Shown in pieces: positions 24,738 through 32,596 of a stretch of 43,071 nt of DNA; the first letter of the stretch is position 1; the number at the start of each line of letters is the position of its first letter. The stretch comes from Candidatus Omnitrophota bacterium (GTDB lineage Bacteria > Omnitrophota > Gorgyraeia > JABMRN01 > RBG-13-46-9). The notes under the pieces were generated by a model. That model ran no database searches. It was given only the letters and a program-made list of their open reading frames with translations, and had not been told where the DNA came from. A program made the translations under genes and the position numbers. The stretch lies in the NCBI GenBank assembly GCA_016782445.1, contig JADHYM010000009.1, positions 1 through 43,071 on the forward strand, read 5' to 3'.

Positions 24738-26377
24738 ATTTTGAATTTTCCCGATATAATCTAAAAGAAAGAGACGCATTTCTTCAGCGCCTGTTTGAGA
24801 TCCTTCCGGGCCTCGTGAGCTGGTCTGTAATTCTCGGGATGTTAGCGCTTTCATTTTTAAAACCCATAATAGCCGCGGTCATTATTATTGCATTTGATCT
24901 GTACTGGTTTCTAAAACTCATTTACCTCACTATATTTCTCGTGATTTCATACGGCAGGCTTTCGATCGAAAAGAATACGAACTGGATGGAAAGAGTCGGG
25001 AAGGTCGATAATGTTGATAGCTTTATCGCAGAACTTTCCAGCCGCGCCGCATCCTCTAGCTTTAAGGAAAAACTCTCGCTTCTTTTTGCAAGGAAAACCC
25101 TGGAAAAAATAAAAAGACAGGGAGCAGTGCTTCCTCCCTCGGAAAGCGTGCATCATCTTGTCATAATTCCGATCGCGACGGAGACGCAGGATATTGTAGA
25201 GCCCGGCATTCAAAGCATCAAGGACTCTACCTTTCCTTCAATGAGAATACTCATTGTCCTGGCAGTCGAGGAGCGCGCTTCGGAAGAGGTTAAAAAGGGA
25301 GTATACGCGATAAGGGATGCCTATAAAAAGGATTTCCTCGATTTAATAGTAAACGTCCACAAAGATGGCCTTCCCGGCGAGGCGCGCGTGAAAGGCGCCA
25401 ATGCTACCTCGGCTGCGAAAGTTGCAGCCGCTTACTTAAGCTCAAATGGCATATCGTTCGAGAACGTGGTCGTTTCCTGCTTTGATTCAGATACAGTCGT
25501 GCACCGCGAGTATTTTGCGTGCCTTACTTACAGTTTTATAACATGCGCGGAAAGAACACGGGCAAGCTTTCAACCGATCCCGGTTTATTACAATAATATC
25601 TGGGACGTGCCGGGGTTTGCAAGGGTCCTTGAGACAGGTTCTTCCTTTTTTCAGCTTATTGAGGCCACGAACCCGGAGAAAATGGTGACTTTTTCGAGCC
25701 ATAGCATGAGTTTCAAGGCGCTCGTAGAAGCAGGATACTGGCCCGTTGACATGATTTCCGACGATTCCGCGATATTCTGGAAATCTTACATGAGATTTGA
25801 CGGCGCGTACAAAGTAGTTCCCATGTACACGACTGTTTCCATGGATATTGTGGCTGCCAAAACGTGGTGGGAAACAATAGTAAACGAATACAAACAGAAA
25901 CGTAGGTGGGCCTGGGGAGTCGAGAATTTTCCTATCTTGATGAGAGGATTTCTTAAAAATAAGAAAATATCATTTTACAATAAGGCGAGGCTTGCCTTTA
26001 AGCTTTTTGAAGGACACATAGCCTGGGCAACATGGGCATTTCTTCTCACCATAATCGGGTGGCTGCCCGCTATTTTCGCGGGCCGAGCCTTTCAGCACAC
26101 TGTTTTATACTACAACGCGCCCCGCATCGCGGGAACCATATTCAACCTCGCGGGTTTTTCACTTCTCATAAGCATTGTTTTAAGCATATGCCTCTTGCCG
26201 AAACAAAAGGTAAAACACCCCTTTTTGCAAAGGATTGGGTTTGCTTTTCAATGGCTCCTGGTGCCGGTAATATATCTCTTTTTAAGCGCAATACCGGCTC
26301 TGGACGCGCAGACGCGCCTCATGCTCGGTAAGCGTATGGAGTTCTGGGTCGCGGAAAAAGGACACAAGCGGGTATGA
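24734..26377 (+). CDS. Membrane GT2 family glycosyltransferase
   Basis: This 547-residue protein has two N-terminal membrane helices (about 26-72). A family 2 transferase domain carries FDSDTVV (DxD-like), SDDSAIF and QKRRW (the QxxRW motif of processive synthases). Three or four C-terminal membrane helices follow (about 425-530). This layout fits an inner-membrane synthase that polymerises or transfers sugars to an envelope polymer. The donor and product cannot be told. It overlaps both neighbours by ATGA, and the gene after it encodes an exported glycosidase, a pairing common in polysaccharide synthesis. Confidence 0.87.
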   Translation: MNFEFSRYNLKERDAFLQRLFEILPGLVSWSVILGMLALSFLKPIIAAVIIIAFDLYWFLKLIYLTIFLVISYGRLSIEKNTNWMERVGKVDNVDSFIAELSSRAASSSFKEKLSLLFARKTLEKIKRQGAVLPPSESVHHLVIIPIATETQDIVEPGIQSIKDSTFPSMRILIVLAVEERASEEVKKGVYAIRDAYKKDFLDLIVNVHKDGLPGEARVKGANATSAAKVAAAYLSSNGISFENVVVSCFDSDTVVHREYFACLTYSFITCAERTRASFQPIPVYYNNIWDVPGFARVLETGSSFFQLIEATNPEKMVTFSSHSMSFKALVEAGYWPVDMISDDSAIFWKSYMRFDGAYKVVPMYTTVSMDIVAAKTWWETIVNEYKQKRRWAWGVENFPILMRGFLKNKKISFYNKARLAFKLFEGHIAWATWAFLLTIIGWLPAIFAGRAFQHTVLYYNAPRIAGTIFNLAGFSLLISIVLSICLLPKQKVKHPFLQRIGFAFQWLLVPVIYLFLSAIPALDAQTRLMLGKRMEFWVAEKGHKRV

Positions 26378-27543
26378 AGTTTTACAGTGTTACGAAAGGA
26401 CGAAAGGACGAAAGGACGAAAGGACGATTCGAATGTAGTACTAGAACTAATCGTCCATTCGTCCGAGCGGTCGAAGGCCGCGGTCGTCCCGTCGTCCATC
26501 GGAACTTTATAATTATATTTATATGTCTTTTATTTTTCGCTGCAACGTTTGCCTACGCGGATAGCGTGCTAGTCGGGACGACGTTCAGCAAAAAGCAGTG
26601 TGAATACATGGAAGAGGACTGGAAAGAGACTTACAGCGAAGTGCTTGAGATGGGTTTTGGAATAATTCGTCTCTCTGCGTATTGGGACGAGATCCAGGCC
26701 GAAGAAGGCTTGTACGATTTCAAAGTTCTTGATTACCAGATAAGAAAGGCCAAAGAAAAAGGTATTCCCATAGTACTTTGTGTTGGGATGAAGGTGCCGC
26801 GCTGGCCGGAATATTTCATACCGGAATGGGTGCTCCGCAACATGAAGATCGCTCCCTGGGATAACGTTGCCAAAAGCGACTATCTCCGGGAAAAAACCCT
26901 TGCCTTTATAAAAGAAACAGTTCTTCGTTATGCGGACGAGGATTCGATAAAGTACTGGCAAGTCGAAAATGAGCCACTTGATCGAGTGGGTACTCACGGG
27001 TGGTGGATCGGAAGCGATTTTCTCGAAGAAGAAGTGCGCCTGGTAAGAGAGCTTGATGACGCGAAGCGCCTGATAATTGTGACGCTCTCCACGCATCCGA
27101 ACAAGGTTCTAAGTTTTTTAAACCGTCTTACCACACCTACGTATCAGCTTAAGAAGGCAATACCCCTGGCAGACATAATAGGCTTGAATGTCTATCCCAC
27201 GATCGGCCAAAAAATATGGAAGTTCGACCTTGTTTTCAAAACAAACCCGAATGAGCGCATAAACTTTATTAAAAAAATCACAGATCGCGTTCGAAGATCC
27301 GGTAAAGAGGTATGGATAACAGAGCTACAGGCAGAGCCATGGGATCCCGGCATTCTCGTACACATGAAAGAAAGCCCGAGTCTCACTGCCTCTCCCGGGG
27401 CGTTACTTGAATCTTTCAACGAAGTCCGCTTTCTTGGCATCAAAACAGTCCTTATCTGGGGCGTAGAGTACTGGATTTATCGCGAAAAACGCTACAAAGA
27501 CTCCTCCTGGCTCAACGCCGTCCGCTCCATCCTCCGCGACTAA
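26374..27543 (+). CDS. Exported clan-A glycoside hydrolase-like protein
   Basis: This 389-residue protein has a TIM-barrel GH clan A pattern. The acid/base E200 is in WQVENEPLD and the nucleophile E317 is in WITELQAEPW, with IRLSAYWDEIQ and LNVYPTIG between barrel strands. The exact GH family is not clear (GH5/39/42-like). The hydrophobic signal core (IIIFICLLFFAATFAYADS) begins only at about residue 47. Residues about 7-42 are encoded by a palindromic GGACGAAA repeat read in frame. The ATG overlaps the glycosyltransferase stop, so the extended N-terminus is probably real. Co-synthesis with a GT2 suggests trimming of an exported polysaccharide. Confidence 0.85.
   Translation: MKFYSVTKGRKDERTKGRFECSTRTNRPFVRAVEGRGRPVVHRNFIIIFICLLFFAATFAYADSVLVGTTFSKKQCEYMEEDWKETYSEVLEMGFGIIRLSAYWDEIQAEEGLYDFKVLDYQIRKAKEKGIPIVLCVGMKVPRWPEYFIPEWVLRNMKIAPWDNVAKSDYLREKTLAFIKETVLRYADEDSIKYWQVENEPLDRVGTHGWWIGSDFLEEEVRLVRELDDAKRLIIVTLSTHPNKVLSFLNRLTTPTYQLKKAIPLADIIGLNVYPTIGQKIWKFDLVFKTNPNERINFIKKITDRVRRSGKEVWITELQAEPWDPGILVHMKESPSLTASPGALLESFNEVRFLGIKTVLIWGVEYWIYREKRYKDSSWLNAVRSILRD
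26394..26499 (+). repeat. GGACGAAA-type palindromic repeat read in frame
   Basis: Tandem GGACGAAA units on the left (26394-26430) are answered by AATCGTCCATTCGTCCG and CGTCCCGTCGTCC on the right. It lies within the first 42 codons of the glycosidase gene and keeps the frame open. Weak similarity of AAGTTTTACAGT before it and AACTTTATAATT after it may mark a duplicated target. Confidence 0.78.
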
Positions 27544-27554
27544 TCATTGTGTAA

Positions 27555-27753
27555 AAGCTGCCTTCGGGGCACCCCTTCCGCTCGTCGCTCCCTCGGAGGA
27601 TAGGCGCCTCCTCGGTCACTGGCGTGAAAAAGCGCTCATGACCTACTGCACAAAAAATTGCCCGCCTGACCGGACGGGCAGGCGCAGTTAAATGGCGCCA
27701 ATTGAATGAGCACTTTTTCAAGCTTCGCTACAGGGGCGCCCCAAAGGCAGCTT
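27555..27753 (+). repeat. Palindromic repeat family A, copy 3
   Basis: The outer arms AAGCTGCCTT...GGGGC...CCCC and GGGGCGCCCC...AAGGCAGCTT pair. The inner GAAAAAGCGCTCAT / ATGAGCACTTTTTC arms match the other copies. A 24-base CCCGCCTGACCGGACGGGCA hairpin is inserted in the interior relative to copies 1 and 2, a nested repeat. Confidence 0.87.
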
Positions 27754-27755
27754 AA

Positions 27756-27818
27756 GCGCAATCGCCCGACGCACGACGTTTCGCACGACGCCACCGCCAC
27801 CGTCCTACGCCCGACGGG
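27756..27818 (+). repeat. GGTTGCG-type element (family C), right half only
   Basis: GCGCAATCGCCCGACGCACG followed by ACGTTTCGCACGACGCCACC matches right arms of the complete copies. It abuts the end of a family A element, the same neighbourhood of families as after glgA. Confidence 0.6.
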
Positions 27819-27844
27819 TTGATAACCTTTTCGACACTTAGCTC

Positions 27845-27873
27845 TTGTATCATAATATTACCTATTGTATAAT
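27845..27873 (+). promoter_or_regulatory. Sigma70-type promoter of otsA operon, probably leaderless
   Basis: TTGTAT and TATAAT are separated by 17 bp. The -10 box ends 7 bases before the otsA ATG, so transcription would begin at or next to the start codon. No ribosome site is present between them. Confidence 0.7.
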
Positions 27874-27879
27874 ACTATC

Positions 27880-29349
27880 ATGCGTTGGACCAAAAGCGCC
27901 CTCAAGGCGCGAATAAGCGACATTATCGGCAACAGGCAGCTGATCATAGCTACCAACAGGGAGCCATATATACATATATATAAGGAAGGCAAGGTAGAGT
28001 ATATGCGTCCTGTGGGCGGAGCAGTTACAGCGCTTGACCCGGTAATGAGGGTGTGTAACGGGACATGGGTAGCGCACGGAAGCGGCGCAGCGGACAAGGA
28101 AGTCGTGAACAAAAAAGATGAGATTCGTGTCCCGCCGGAAGACCCGCAATATACGCTCAAACGTATATGGCTCACGAAAGAGGAAGAAAACGGCTATTAC
28201 TACGGCTATTCAAACAAGGGCCTGTGGCCCTTGTGTCACATGGCTTATACGCGGCCGGAATTCGAAGAGATAGACTGGGCCTATTACAAAATAGTAAACC
28301 AGAAATTTGCAGATACTATACTCAATCTCGCTAAACATAAGAAAACTTTTGTCTGGATACATGATTATCACCTCACGCTTCTGGGAAAGATGCTGAAAGA
28401 AAAAAATAAAAAAATTCTCACGGCAAACTTCTTTCATATACCATGGCCCAACCCCGAAGCGTTCCGCATATGCCCGCAAAGAAAAGAGATACTCGAGGGG
28501 CTCCTCGCAAACGACCTTCTGGGATTCCATATCCGTTATCACTGCGCTAACTTCATGGAGACGGTTAAACTTGACCTGGAGGCGAGGATAGACAATGAAA
28601 AGACAGCAGTCGTCTACGGCGGGCACGAAACGCTCATACGCGCCTTTCCGATAAGCGTGGACTTCGACGAGATATCCAAGATCGCTGAATCCGGAGAGAC
28701 AAAAAAAACCGTGCGCCACATAAAAGAACAATTCTCGATCAGCCCTGAAACGTTCGTCATGATAGGGCTCGACAGAATCGACTATACAAAAGGTATCATA
28801 GAAAAAATTCAGGCTGTCGACAGATTTTTCGAGAAATTCCCGGAATACAAGGAAAAAGTGGTTTTCATACAAAAAGGGGGCCTAAGCAGGATACATATTG
28901 GCGCGTACAAGGACTTGAACGAAGAAATAAACAATCTTGTTGAAAACGTTAACTGGAAGCACTCCACCAAAAAGTGGTTCCCTGTAATTTTCGTAAGAAA
29001 GCACATGGCGCGGAAGGAAATCGTTGCGCTTCACAAAATGGCAAACGCCTGTCTCGTAAGCCCGGTGCACGACGGCATGAACCTCGTTTGCAAGGAATAC
29101 GTCGCCGCGAAGAACGATCTCGACGGCACGCTTATATTGAGCCAGTTTACAGGCGCTGCCCGCGAGCTTGAAGGAGCCATATTCGTGAACCCCTATGATA
29201 GGGAGGGCTTTGCCGACGCCATAAAAGAAGCGGTTATCCTGCCGAAAGAAGAGAGAATGCGCCGGATGAAAAACTTGAGAAAAACCGTAAAGGAAAATAA
29301 TATCTACAAATGGGCAGGAACATTCCTCGAGGAGCTAAAAAAAATCTAA
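27880..29349 (+). CDS. otsA: Trehalose-6-phosphate synthase (GT20)
   Basis: This 489-residue retaining glucosyltransferase joins NDP-glucose and glucose-6-P to trehalose-6-P. GT20 signatures present are ATNREP, GGAVTALDPV, WIHDYHLTLL, GLDRIDYTKG and VSPVHDGMNLVCKEYVAAK. I chose the ATG at 27880 because the -10 hexamer covers the only alternative (a TTG at 27865). The phosphatase gene overlaps its end by 40 bases, which supports trehalose over glucosylglycerol as product. A related GT20 specificity remains possible. Confidence 0.9.
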   Translation: MRWTKSALKARISDIIGNRQLIIATNREPYIHIYKEGKVEYMRPVGGAVTALDPVMRVCNGTWVAHGSGAADKEVVNKKDEIRVPPEDPQYTLKRIWLTKEEENGYYYGYSNKGLWPLCHMAYTRPEFEEIDWAYYKIVNQKFADTILNLAKHKKTFVWIHDYHLTLLGKMLKEKNKKILTANFFHIPWPNPEAFRICPQRKEILEGLLANDLLGFHIRYHCANFMETVKLDLEARIDNEKTAVVYGGHETLIRAFPISVDFDEISKIAESGETKKTVRHIKEQFSISPETFVMIGLDRIDYTKGIIEKIQAVDRFFEKFPEYKEKVVFIQKGGLSRIHIGAYKDLNEEINNLVENVNWKHSTKKWFPVIFVRKHMARKEIVALHKMANACLVSPVHDGMNLVCKEYVAAKNDLDGTLILSQFTGAARELEGAIFVNPYDREGFADAIKEAVILPKEERMRRMKNLRKTVKENNIYKWAGTFLEELKKI

Positions 29350-30104
29350 AGCTCATTCTGGACAAGATTAAAAAGAAGAGGAAAATATTTCTTTTTCTCG
29401 ATTATGACGGCACGCTCACGCCCATAAGAAAAAAACCGCGCCTTGCGAAAATTTCAACCCGCACACGAAAGCTCTTAAACAAAATCTCCAAAAAGAAATG
29501 GGCCGGGGTTTTTATAGTCAGCGGCAGGTCAATAAAAAACCTCCGTAGCCTTATTCGGCTTAAGTCTATTTGCTACATCGGAAATCATGGCTTTGAAATG
29601 GAAGGGCCCTCTGTGCGTTACTTACACCCTGCGGGAAGAAAAGCAAAGCCTATCATGAAAAAGCTCTATGGAATTTTAAAAAAAGAAATTCTCATAAAAG
29701 GTATTGTTTTTGACGACAAAGAGTATACGCTTAGCCTTCACTACAGGATGGTAAGAAAAAGTGAGCGTTTGAAAGTAAAAGAAAAATTCAAAAAAGTCAT
29801 ATCAGGCTTTAATAAAAATTACCCGATAAAAATTACTCATGGCAAAAAAGTATTTGAAATACGGCCGCGCGTTGCATGGGATAAAGGAAAAATAGTAAAA
29901 AAGGTCATGAGAAATAAAAAAAATATCTTGCCAATCTCGATAGGCGATGATATAACTGACGAGGACATGTTCCGCGCCGTAGGAAAACGCGGAATTACCA
30001 TTATAGTATCGGCCAAAAAGAAGAAATCTTTTGCGCAGTACCGAGTTAGCTCAACTTCCGAAGTAGTAAAGTTTTTAAAGCTGTTCCTAAATACTGAAAA
30101 CTGA
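29310..30104 (+). CDS. otsB: Trehalose-6-phosphate phosphatase (HAD family)
   Basis: This 264-residue HAD phosphatase removes phosphate from trehalose-6-P. The nucleophile loop is LDYDGTLTP, motif II lies in VSGRS, and the metal-binding motif is SIGDDITDEDMF. IGNHGFEMEG matches the family cap region. It overlaps otsA by 40 bases; a later internal start is possible because the first residues are not conserved in the family. It is very lysine-rich. The final residues NTEN and the stop are encoded by an ACTGAAAACTGA repeat unit, so the natural end may have been altered. Confidence 0.88.
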   Translation: MGRNIPRGAKKNLKLILDKIKKKRKIFLFLDYDGTLTPIRKKPRLAKISTRTRKLLNKISKKKWAGVFIVSGRSIKNLRSLIRLKSICYIGNHGFEMEGPSVRYLHPAGRKAKPIMKKLYGILKKEILIKGIVFDDKEYTLSLHYRMVRKSERLKVKEKFKKVISGFNKNYPIKITHGKKVFEIRPRVAWDKGKIVKKVMRNKKNILPISIGDDITDEDMFRAVGKRGITIIVSAKKKKSFAQYRVSSTSEVVKFLKLFLNTEN

Positions 30105-30125
30105 TAACTAAATACTGAAAACTGA
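30087..30125 (+). repeat. Direct repeat pair CTAAATACTGAAAACTGA
   Basis: Two identical 18-base units are separated by 3 bases. The first carries the otsB stop codon and the second ends 3 bases before the next ATG. The ACTGAAAACTGA core matches the arms of the four-helix-bundle cassette at 4573-4993, but no gene is enclosed here. Confidence 0.85.
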
Positions 30126-30128
30126 CAT

Positions 30129-30806
30129 ATGAGCCGCTGGACGCAAAAAGCTAAAAATCCATTTCACTTCAACACCAGTGTAGCCCTTAAAGAGCTTACC
30201 GGAAAAAAAGCAAGGAACTTAAGGGAACTCGTTGGGATAATCAAAGAAGTTCCCGGCTCTGTCATCTATTATCACACGCACGGTTTTTTGCAGCGGCAGC
30301 ACTCCTTTTCTCCGGATCCGCCAAACGCCTTTGCAAATTGGGTCTCGCAGACCCTGGGCGAATATAAGCTGGGCGAAGAACTGGCAGCGATAGACATATG
30401 CGAATTCAGCACCATAAGGGAGCTAAGAGGAAAGATAGTGCAGGTTATTGAAAACCATCTTTTCGAGAGCAAAGAATCCTTAAGATATGCCCCTCCCGGC
30501 AGGGAATTTGAATTCATAAAGGCCCATAGCTTTGTTTTCCCTACGGGTTTTACGGCGCACAACCTTAAAGAATTCGAAATGATCCTCGAAAAAGTCACAA
30601 TTTACTCTATATACTTCCATATTTTCGAAGCGCGCTTAAGGCTTGAAAAAGGCGTTAACGATTTTTCGTTCTGGATGGGTACTTCTGCCAAGGCACAGGA
30701 AGTGGCCAAGAAAATAGCAGCGCTCGATCCTTACACATTTAACATGGAAAGCCTAAGGCGTAAGATCATAGATATCATACGAAAGTGGTGCAATGAAAGT
30801 AACTGA
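30129..30806 (+). CDS. DUF5752-like protein of trehalose operon
   Basis: This 225-residue soluble protein of mixed helical prediction contains YYHTHGFLQRQHSFSPDPPN and the C-terminal FEARLRLEKGVNDFSFWMGT. It resembles proteins I associate with DUF5752, often found beside trehalose or sucrose glycosyltransferase genes; the name is from memory and not checked. It has no signal peptide. It overlaps treT by 14 bases, so it is made with the trehalose synthase. Conserved His residues near its start might bind a ligand or metal. No enzymatic role is proposed. Confidence 0.65.
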   Translation: MSRWTQKAKNPFHFNTSVALKELTGKKARNLRELVGIIKEVPGSVIYYHTHGFLQRQHSFSPDPPNAFANWVSQTLGEYKLGEELAAIDICEFSTIRELRGKIVQVIENHLFESKESLRYAPPGREFEFIKAHSFVFPTGFTAHNLKEFEMILEKVTIYSIYFHIFEARLRLEKGVNDFSFWMGTSAKAQEVAKKIAALDPYTFNMESLRRKIIDIIRKWCNESN

Positions 30807-32007
30807 TTACGAGAGTATAGTCGGTAAAGATGTAGTTTACGAACTTGGCCTTATAAGCAAGAAACTCAAGAATAAAAAGGTCCAGTGCATAAATTCCACG
30901 AAGCAGGGAGGCGGCGTCGCAGAGATACTCTCGCGGGTCATACCGCTTTTGAATGACCTGGGTGTAACGACTACATGGGACGTGATTGAGGCGGAGCCGG
31001 AGTTTTACAATATCACGAAGGCCTTTCATAATGCCCTTCACGGAAGCTCTGTCACGATCACGCAGAGCATGTTTGATAAATTTATTGCTATAGGCGAAGG
31101 GATAAAAAAAAGGACCAACATATACGGCGATATTGTTTTTATCCATGACCCGCAGCCTATCATGCTTATAGATAAAAAAAGCAAAAACAAGTGGATATGG
31201 CGCTGTCATGTCGATGTCTCGAGCCCAAATATGGAAGTATGGGAATTCTTGAAGCGTTTTATAGATCGATACGACATATCCGTGTTCTCAAGCCCTAATT
31301 TTGCGCGCCAGTTAGAAATTCCGCAATTTCTCGTAACGCCATCAATAGACCCCTTCAGCGAGAAAAACCGCGAACTTACTCAGGAAGAAATAGACGGCGT
31401 ATTAGAAAAATACGAGATAGCGAAAGACAAGCCAATAATAACTCAGGTTTCGCGCTTCGACTACCTTAAGGATCCCGTCGGCGTAATTGAGGCATACCGC
31501 CTCGTCAAGAAATATGTGGACTGCCAGCTGATACTTGCCGGGAACCGCGCAGCTGATGATCCTGAGATGGACCTTGTGCTTGCTGACATAAGAGAAAAGA
31601 AGGGCAACGACCCTGATATACACGTTTTGTTGATAGAGCCCGAAAAAAATGATTTGGACATAAACGCTATCCAGCGCGCTTCCAACGTGGTAATTCAAAA
31701 GTCCATAAGGGAAGGGTTTGCCATAACCGTAACAGAGGCGCTCTGGAAGGAAAAGCCTGTAGTTGCGTCTGCGGTCGGCGGGATTCCACAACAGATACGG
31801 CACCGCCATAGCGGCCTTCTTTGCCACACAGTGGGAGGGGCAGCTTTAATGATACGAGAACTCCTCAATAACCCTGAATATGCCAAGCGCCTCGGCAGAA
31901 ACGGCAAGGAACATATCCGCCGTAACTTCCTCTCCACGCGCCACTTACGCGATTACCTCCTTCTCTTCCTCGCCATCGATAAAACCGAAGATATAATTTA
32001 CCTCTAA
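30793..32007 (+). CDS. treT: Trehalose synthase, TreT type (GT4)
   Basis: This 404-residue GT4 enzyme transfers glucose from NDP-glucose to free glucose, giving trehalose in one reversible step. The TreT N-terminal pattern INSTKQGGGVAEIL is present, as are the middle block WRCHVDVSSPN and TPSIDP. The donor site is QVSRFDYLKDPVGVIEAY with QKSIREGFAITVTEALWKEK. Length is standard. It shares an operon with otsA and otsB, so the cell has two ways to make trehalose, or uses this one to break it down. A sucrose-type specificity is less likely. Confidence 0.88.
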   Translation: MKVTDYESIVGKDVVYELGLISKKLKNKKVQCINSTKQGGGVAEILSRVIPLLNDLGVTTTWDVIEAEPEFYNITKAFHNALHGSSVTITQSMFDKFIAIGEGIKKRTNIYGDIVFIHDPQPIMLIDKKSKNKWIWRCHVDVSSPNMEVWEFLKRFIDRYDISVFSSPNFARQLEIPQFLVTPSIDPFSEKNRELTQEEIDGVLEKYEIAKDKPIITQVSRFDYLKDPVGVIEAYRLVKKYVDCQLILAGNRAADDPEMDLVLADIREKKGNDPDIHVLLIEPEKNDLDINAIQRASNVVIQKSIREGFAITVTEALWKEKPVVASAVGGIPQQIRHRHSGLLCHTVGGAALMIRELLNNPEYAKRLGRNGKEHIRRNFLSTRHLRDYLLLFLAIDKTEDIIYL

Positions 32008-32019
32008 ATCGAGTCGCAT

Positions 32020-32154
32020 AAGCTTCCGAACCGCGCCTACCTCGCTGCTCACCCCATCTATTGTTATAAAAATATCAAAAGGTCGCTGGCGAGGGTGTAA
32101 ACTTAAGTGTATGGCGCAAAAGTTCGCCGCTTGGCAGGCGCGCCTCGGAAGCTT
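32020..32154 (+). repeat. Palindromic repeat family B, copy 2
   Basis: Terminal AAGCTTCCGA and TCGGAAGCTT pair. The next blocks CGCGCCTACC and GGCAGGCGCG partly pair. The interior CTCACCCCATCTATTGT and CTTAAGTGTATGGCGCAAAA match the copy near 14.2 kb closely. It begins 13 bases after the treT stop. Confidence 0.82.
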
Positions 32155-32187
32155 TATATACGACAAGCGCTCTTAAGGCGATAACTA

Positions 32188-32445
32188 GAATAAGGAGGGT
32201 TACGGGCGTTGCTTGGGCAGATGGGTGCGGCGTGGCCTTGAAGACAGAAAATTTTGTGTGCGAACAGCGTAATTGAGTAAACCCAGCACTTATTTTGATA
32301 AAATAAGTGCTGGGGAGAAATCTTAAATACATCAATTGCCGTGTCCGCCAGAGGCGGATCAGCCTCGGGCTGAAGCCACAAAATTCGTCTGAAAGGTCGC
32401 GCCGCATCCATCCTGCCTCTATGGCAATGCCCGTAACCCTCTATT
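32188..32445. repeat. MITE-like element with terminal inverted repeats of about 65 bases
   Basis: GGAGGGTTACGGGCGTTGC on the left is answered by GGCAATGCCCGTAACCCTC on the right. Pairing continues inward with GGGTGCGGCG / CGCCGCATCC and AAAATTTTGTG / CCACAAAATT. The centre holds a perfect hairpin, CCAGCACTTATTTT with AAAATAAGTGCTGG. A smaller TCCGCCAGAGGCGGA hairpin also lies inside. There is no reading frame. Only one copy is in the window. Some stem parts could act as a terminator for treT. Confidence 0.78.
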
Positions 32446-32493
32446 AATCAAGTCGCCGGAAGGATGCTTGGCGTGCAGCCATTAACAGAAGTA

Positions 32494-32522
32494 TTGACAA
32501 AATATATATATAATAGTATTAT
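32494..32522 (+). promoter_or_regulatory. Sigma70-type promoter of guaB3-dnaE operon
   Basis: A perfect TTGACA and TATTAT are separated by 17 bp. The leader of about 65 bases contains AGCTATAAGCTTGAAGC with a partly inverted GTAAGCTATAAG. AAGGAG at 32584-32589 serves the ATG at 32597. Confidence 0.7.
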
Positions 32523-32596
32523 ATGCAGCTATAAGCTTGAAGCCGTAAGCTATAAGTGGCAATTTACCTTACTTATTAAAACACAAGGAGTTACAA

